Positions 59,719 to 64,000 of a DNA stretch of 64,000 nucleotides are shown here, in pieces. How positions within the stretch are numbered: position 1 is the first letter of the stretch; every line of letters starts with the position of its first letter. Both the position numbers and the translations under genes were made by a program. The stretch is from Acinetobacter sp. C26M (GTDB taxonomy: Bacteria > Pseudomonadota > Gammaproteobacteria > Pseudomonadales > Moraxellaceae): contig NZ_CP098478.1 of assembly GCF_023702675.1 (NCBI RefSeq), positions 2,046,001-2,110,000 on the forward strand, in the 5' to 3' direction. The notes beneath the pieces are model-generated. The model worked only from the letters and a program-made list of their open reading frames with translations. It searched no databases and was not told the DNA's origin.

Positions 59719-60588
59719 ATGGAACTACAAGGCATTTGTCATAAAATGCATGCAGCGCTCAAAACGCATAGTGTAACTGATCAATCAACAAGCAAGGCAA
59801 ATGTTGAATATAAATTTATATTAGATCGTTCAGAAACTGACCTTCCTTTTGTCTTAGGTCAAGAAATTGAGATCGAATGGACTGGCAATATTTTTTGTAC
59901 CTCTTGCGGCTCAAAAACCCCAAAGTCTTATTCACAAGGTCATTGCTTCAAATGTTTTAAAACAAAAGCTGAATGTGATCTTTGTATTATGAAGCCTGAA
60001 ACCTGCCATTATCACTTGGGAACATGTCGTGAAGACCAGTTCGCACATGATGTTTGTTTCCAGCCACATATTGTGTATTTAGCCAACTCAAGTGCCTTAA
60101 AGATCGGGATTACCCGTATTGTCAATATGCCGACACGTTGGTTAGACCAAGGCGCAACACAGGCATTGCCAATCATGAAAGTCGGTTCACGTCGTTTGTC
60201 TGGGCATTTGGAAACGTTAATTGGTACACAAATCGCAGATAAAACCGACTGGCGTAAACTGCTCAAAGGTGAAGCTGAACCTTTAAATCTGCTTGAGCAA
60301 CGTGATCAAATTCTTGAAGAATTCGCTCCAAAAATTCAAAGCATTCGTGAAGAATTCAATCAGAACCTTGAATTTAACGAAAGCTTGGAATTCTTGGAAG
60401 ATGAAACGCCACGTGAATTTATCTATCCGGTTGAGCATTATCCTGAAAAGATTAAATCGCTGAATTTGGAAAAAACACCTAAAATTCGTGGCGTGTTGCA
60501 AGGGATTAAAGGTCAATACTTATTATTTGATATTGGTGTGATCAATATCCGTAAATATACTGGTTATGAATTGATTCTTCGTGCTTAA
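59719..60588 (+). CDS. DUF2797 protein with GIY-YIG-like segment
   Basis: A 289-residue cytoplasmic protein. The N-terminal half has several CxxC pairs (NIFCTSCGSKTPK, GHCFKCFKTKAECDLC), suggesting zinc binding. The middle part, HIVYLANSSALKIGITRI followed by PTRWLDQGATQALPI, resembles the GIY-YIG nuclease start. The C-terminal beta region follows (RGVLQGIKGQYLLFD). The family is DUF2797; biochemical role unknown. A terminator follows. Confidence 0.82.
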   Translation: MELQGICHKMHAALKTHSVTDQSTSKANVEYKFILDRSETDLPFVLGQEIEIEWTGNIFCTSCGSKTPKSYSQGHCFKCFKTKAECDLCIMKPETCHYHLGTCREDQFAHDVCFQPHIVYLANSSALKIGITRIVNMPTRWLDQGATQALPIMKVGSRRLSGHLETLIGTQIADKTDWRKLLKGEAEPLNLLEQRDQILEEFAPKIQSIREEFNQNLEFNESLEFLEDETPREFIYPVEHYPEKIKSLNLEKTPKIRGVLQGIKGQYLLFDIGVINIRKYTGYELILRA

Positions 60589-60598
60589 TCAATTCCAG

Positions 60599-60630
60599 AA
60601 AAAAGGTGGCTTAATTGCCACCTTTTTATT
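60599..60630. terminator. Bidirectional terminator
   Basis: AAAAGGTGGC (60601-60610) and GCCACCTTTT (60617-60626) around TTAATT, between the DUF2797 gene and the convergent lpxB. Confidence 0.9.
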
Positions 60631-61808
60631 TATCCTGCATTCAGACAATTGAGAATTGCATGTACTGGATCTTCGGTATTACCCGAGATCAACTGTTTGT
60701 GCATACTCAAATGTTGCATCATTTGGATATGTGCCGTTTCATGATCCATTAATTTTTCAATTTCAGTGGCTAAATGCTGAGGCGTTGCATCTGCCTGAAT
60801 CAGTTCCTCAATTACTTTTTTACCCGCAATAATATTTGGCAATGAATAGTACGGAATTTTCACCATGAACTTCGCAATCAGATAGGTCAACCAGTTTAAC
60901 TTATAGAAAGTCACCATTGGACGATGCAATAACATTGCTTCCAATGTTGCCGTACCAGAAGCTAATGCCACAATATCACTGGCATTCATCACCATACGAC
61001 CAATTTTTGACTCTGCATCACTATTTTCCAGTACATGAATTTTAGACTTCAAGCTCGAATCTAAATTTTGAATGCCCTGTTCAATCTGATGCTTACGCGC
61101 ATCATTAATTGCTGGGATTAAAAACTCCAGATCAGGATGCTTTCGATGAAGAATTTCAGCTGCACCAGTAAGCAACGGTAGCAATCGTTCAATCTCGCCA
61201 CGGCGACTTCCTGGTAATAAAGCAATATGGGTTTTATGTGCAGACAAGCCCAATTGATGTTTGGCTTCAATAATTGGATTTTTTAACGCCAGTTGCTTTG
61301 CCAATGGGTGTCCAACGAAGGCAGCAGCAACCTCGTAATTTTCATAAAATGTTTTTTCAAAAGGAAATAAGCATAAAACTAAATCAACACTGCGCTTAAT
61401 ACCATGTACACGACCCTGACGCCACGCCCATACCGATGGACTGACATATTGCACGGTTTTTATGGGTAGCTGTTTTTCTTTAATCGTTTTTGATAAACGT
61501 AAATTAAAATCGGGCGCATCAATACCAATAAAAATATCAACGGGATGCTCTGTCCAGCGTTCGACTAAACCATCACGCACAGCAAACAGCTTTTTTAAGT
61601 CTTTAAGGACTTCAACAATACCCATCACTGAAAGAATTTCCATCGGATAATAACTGTGAAATCCCTCTGCCATCATTTGTGGGCCACCAATCCCTTCAAA
61701 TTCAGCATCGATGCCTTGTTCGCGAAAACTGCGCATGAGTTTCACTCCTAGAGTATCTCCAGAAACTTCCCCCACCACGATACCAATTTTTAGTTTTTGC
61801 TTTAACAA
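60630..61808 (-). CDS. lpxB: Lipid-A-disaccharide synthase
   Basis: A 392- to 393-residue glycosyltransferase that joins UDP-diacylglucosamine and lipid X in lipid A assembly. I use TTG 61806-61808 as start because it gives MLKQKLKIGIVVGEVSGDTL, the family N-terminus; a GTG at 61868 would add 20 unlike residues. Other family parts are YYPMEILSVMGIVEVLKDLK, YVSPSVWAWRQGR, FVGHPLA and LLPGSRRGEIERLLP. It stands without fabZ/lpxA neighbours here. Acinetobacter can live without lipid A, so the gene is of interest for colistin resistance. Confidence 0.93.
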   Translation of the reverse strand: MLKQKLKIGIVVGEVSGDTLGVKLMRSFREQGIDAEFEGIGGPQMMAEGFHSYYPMEILSVMGIVEVLKDLKKLFAVRDGLVERWTEHPVDIFIGIDAPDFNLRLSKTIKEKQLPIKTVQYVSPSVWAWRQGRVHGIKRSVDLVLCLFPFEKTFYENYEVAAAFVGHPLAKQLALKNPIIEAKHQLGLSAHKTHIALLPGSRRGEIERLLPLLTGAAEILHRKHPDLEFLIPAINDARKHQIEQGIQNLDSSLKSKIHVLENSDAESKIGRMVMNASDIVALASGTATLEAMLLHRPMVTFYKLNWLTYLIAKFMVKIPYYSLPNIIAGKKVIEELIQADATPQHLATEIEKLMDHETAHIQMMQHLSMHKQLISGNTEDPVHAILNCLNAG

Positions 61809-62056
61809 GACCCAAGCCCCACAGAAATGTTTAAATGATTCTAACAGAATGATTTTACATCGAATCACCCTAAACCGTGCAAATTGTTCACGATTGGTGA
61901 AAATCAGTTCTGATCTAAGATGGCATTTATTATTTAAAATACAATCTAGATTTACGATAAATGAAGAATTGATTGAGATTCAGCTAAGATTTAACATAAA
62001 CAAGAATCATTTCCATGTGTAATTTATTTCTCCCTTCTTTCGCTTCAAGACCCTTT

Positions 62057-62350
62057 ATGGCTAAATCTGCATCTACTCCGTTTGTCTATCGACTCAGCAT
62101 CTTCTATCGCTTTGTGCTGAGCTTTGCGCTTGGCTATCTCTGTATGATGTATTTAAGTATTAGCCTGACCATGTTATTAACAGCGGTCTTGGATAAAGCG
62201 GAAGCCGTTTATCTGGCAGCATTTATTGCAACACTCTTTTATTTAGGCTTCATCATCATTAGTTTTTGTGCAAACTCATTACTCAAACTCACTGTGATCA
62301 GCCTAATTTTGACAGGTGCTTTGTTTGGCTTATCTGTAGGTTTAAATTAA
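62057..62350 (+). CDS. DUF3649 membrane protein of an iron-related operon
   Basis: From ATG 62057 a 97-residue protein with three hydrophobic segments (SFALGYLCMMYLSISLTMLL, AAFIATLFYLGFIIISFC, LTVISLILTGALFGLSVGL). It resembles DUF3649 proteins, which precede PepSY-domain iron-regulated proteins. It ends 2 bp before the PepSY gene. A weak Fur-like word (AAGAATCATTT, about 62003) lies upstream, so iron regulation is possible. An upstream in-frame ATG (62015) is an alternative start. Confidence 0.75.
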   Translation: MAKSASTPFVYRLSIFYRFVLSFALGYLCMMYLSISLTMLLTAVLDKAEAVYLAAFIATLFYLGFIIISFCANSLLKLTVISLILTGALFGLSVGLN

Positions 62351-62352
62351 AA

Positions 62353-63906
62353 ATGCAAAATAAAGGTGTTCGCCAATCAATGGCATGGTTACATGCTTGG
62401 ACAGGCTTAATTTTTGGTTGGCTTTTATTTGCCATTTTTTTAATGGGTACCAGCTCATATTATCGCCATCAGATTAATCTTTGGATGCAACCGCAACTGG
62501 CTCAATATCAAGTTAATCAAGATACTGCTATTCGTACAGCAACAGATTATTTAGCCAAGAATGCGACTGATGCCAAATCATGGTATCTCAATATTGCCAA
62601 TCATGAAGACCCAGTCAATAAAATGTATTGGGAGAAAGCCAGTGGTGGCTATGAAAGCCGTAGTTTAGATGCCAATACAGGACAAGAGCTTCAACTCTCT
62701 GCAACCCAAGGTGGAGATTTCTTTTACAATTTTCATTTTCAGCTCTATGGCGTGCCCATCATGGTTGGGCGATTGATTGCTTGCCTCGCAGCATTCATCA
62801 TGTTGGTTGCCTTGGTTTCAGGTATCATCACACATAAAAAAATCTTTACTGATTTTTTTACCCTTAGAACCTTTAAATCACAGCGGTCTTGGTTAGATTT
62901 TCATAACGTTTCTTCTGTGTTGGCACTCCCATTTTTCCTCACCATTACCTTTACAGGCTTGGCGATTTTCTTTTACCTCTATCTACCTTGGGGAATGAAA
63001 AAAGTCTATCCAGACAATCCTTTTCAATTTTTTACTGAAATCAGAACAGTTAATCAAGCAACGACCGATACAGCGCCTAATAAAGCTGAAATGTTACCAA
63101 TCAACACGTTATTAGAAAAAGTGAAACAACAATGGGGAGATCAAGCCTTAGCATCAATTGAGGTCAAAAACCCCAATACAGATCAAGCCATTATTACCTT
63201 TAAACAATTAGAAGATCGATCGATCACATTAAATCAGGCACAAATTACCTTTGACGGTACAGGAAAAATTCTCGGAAATACCCGTAATAATAGTGCTGTT
63301 GCAACCCTACACTCGGGTGTTTATGGTCTACATATGGCAACATTCGCACAGCCTGTGCTTCGCTTCGCTTTCTTCTGCTCAGGCATTTTGGGCTGTTTGA
63401 TGATTGCGTCTGGCCTATTGCTCTGGAGCTTAAAGCGTCAGATTCAAAACAAATCTGATCAATTTCATTTTGGCTATTATTTAGTGGATCGCTTAAATGT
63501 TGCTGCATTTATTGGTCTTCCAACTGCAATGCTCGGCTATCTATTTACCAATCGATTTGTCCATGTGACTGAAACTACCCCAAACTATGAAATCTACACA
63601 TTTTTCTGCGTATGGGGACTGAGTTTTATCCTCGCTTTATTGACGAAAAAGCAATATTTATGGAAATCACAGATCTGTATTTTCGGCTTGATTGCTTTGG
63701 CTCTACCTGTCTATAACTTGGTGTACTTAATTCAACATCAGTTAATTACCGATTTACAAAGCTATTGGATATTCTTGAGGATCGATTTATTCCTACTGGT
63801 CTGTGCCCTATTTGCCGTGTTTATTTTTAGAAATATTCAGCCAATTCAAGTGAAATCTGCTCAGAAAATCAAAGCGAAATTAGCCAAAAATGAGGTTCAA
63901 GCATGA
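62353..63906 (+). CDS. PepSY-domain iron-regulated membrane protein
   Basis: A 517-residue protein from ATG 62353 (the frame extends upstream only within the previous gene). It has an N-terminal span with SMAWLHAWTGLIFGWLLFAI, typical of PepSY_TM proteins, a periplasmic PepSY region, a second span with AFIMLVALVSGIITHKKIF, WLDFHNVSSVLALPFFLTIT, and several C-terminal spans. Conserved His in HAW, HTHK-like and DFHN positions suggest heme or metal binding, as in ferric-siderophore reductases. The stop overlaps the next start (ATGA). Confidence 0.88.
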   Translation: MQNKGVRQSMAWLHAWTGLIFGWLLFAIFLMGTSSYYRHQINLWMQPQLAQYQVNQDTAIRTATDYLAKNATDAKSWYLNIANHEDPVNKMYWEKASGGYESRSLDANTGQELQLSATQGGDFFYNFHFQLYGVPIMVGRLIACLAAFIMLVALVSGIITHKKIFTDFFTLRTFKSQRSWLDFHNVSSVLALPFFLTITFTGLAIFFYLYLPWGMKKVYPDNPFQFFTEIRTVNQATTDTAPNKAEMLPINTLLEKVKQQWGDQALASIEVKNPNTDQAIITFKQLEDRSITLNQAQITFDGTGKILGNTRNNSAVATLHSGVYGLHMATFAQPVLRFAFFCSGILGCLMIASGLLLWSLKRQIQNKSDQFHFGYYLVDRLNVAAFIGLPTAMLGYLFTNRFVHVTETTPNYEIYTFFCVWGLSFILALLTKKQYLWKSQICIFGLIALALPVYNLVYLIQHQLITDLQSYWIFLRIDLFLLVCALFAVFIFRNIQPIQVKSAQKIKAKLAKNEVQA

Positions 63907-64000
63907 TTATTTTGAGTCTTATACTGACCTTGATCGGGATGCTATTGCTGTATAAATGCAGCTCCAAACAAATCAATAAAACCAAACAACAGATTTTCAT
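63903..64000 (+). CDS. DUF3325-like membrane protein (5' part)
   Basis: Starts with ATG 63903, coupled to the PepSY gene by a 4-bp overlap, and runs past the window end. The visible 32 residues begin MIILSLILTLIGMLLLYKCS and continue with a basic stretch. Position as third gene in a DUF3649-PepSY operon matches DUF3325, but too little is visible for certainty. Confidence 0.6.
   Translation, partial: MIILSLILTLIGMLLLYKCSSKQINKTKQQIF

Overview
The window looks like an Acinetobacter chromosome around the replication terminus. The bases for this are an AT-rich genome, a 28-bp dif-type XerCD site at 6148-6175, a phosphocholine-specific Tat-exported phospholipase C, a short BlsA-like BLUF photoreceptor, and house-keeping neighbourhoods (prmB-aroC, metZ-ybaB-recR, moxR-VWA, lpxB) that match this genus. 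Genus assignment is inference from gene content, not from a search.

Layout. (1) 1-6116: the right part of a Tn7-like transposon, read leftwards as tnsA-tnsB-tnsC-tniQ, with tniQ running off the window. Its probable right end carries two 18-bp TnsB-type repeats 21 bp apart and stops about 31 bp from dif. (2) 6148-17598: an integrated filamentous phage (inovirus). A replication module (coiled-coil ORF, ssDNA-binding protein, gene II-like initiator, divergent repressor, origin, folded attP) occurs twice as a 2829-bp direct repeat with identical encoded proteins (6159-8987 and 14770-17598). Between the copies lie a 46-bp tandem repeat array (9004-9416) and the virion and assembly genes (9465-14731). 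Every module boundary is a XerC/XerD-like site, so the prophage resembles a CTX-phi plus RS1-satellite array built from Xer-bounded cassettes.

(3) 17732-23527: a six-gene ynb-type lipid operon (CDP-alcohol phosphatidyltransferase, hydrolase-methyltransferase fusion, PAP2-dual-specificity phosphatase fusion, small membrane protein, acyltransferase, CdsA-like). (4) 23531-25385: an AraC regulator divergent from an NAD(P)H:quinone reductase. (5) 25433-29810: FecA/FecR/FecI-type iron uptake under Fur boxes. (6) 30172-34955: phospholipase C with a small lipoprotein, a PqqC/TenA-like oxidase, and a GGDEF cyclase. (7) 35065-47321: core genes aroC, prmB, trpB, VWA/MoxR, ycgL, rnd, recR, ybaB, metZ, a PHA-synthase-like hydrolase and a 3-hydroxyisobutyrate dehydrogenase-like enzyme.

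(8) 47541-56533: an accessory stretch with an AraC regulator, a degenerate M28-like lipoprotein, a cysteine hydrolase with a possible ATT start, a BLUF protein, sugE/gdx under a guanidine-II riboswitch, and a lysozyme flanked by two paralogous 37-residue membrane peptides. (9) 56633-64000: HIT protein, porin, DUF937, DUF6231 and DUF2797 proteins, lpxB, and the start of a DUF3649-PepSY-DUF3325 iron-related operon.

The most unusual part is 1-17600. Chromosome-dimer resolution (dif), a Tn7-like element and a Xer-modular phage with a replication-only satellite copy and a CCWGG-dense repeat cassette are stacked at one locus. The two outer junctions allow the original dif to be rebuilt: XerC arm ATTTCGCATAA, centre TGTATA, XerD arm TTATGTTAAAT.
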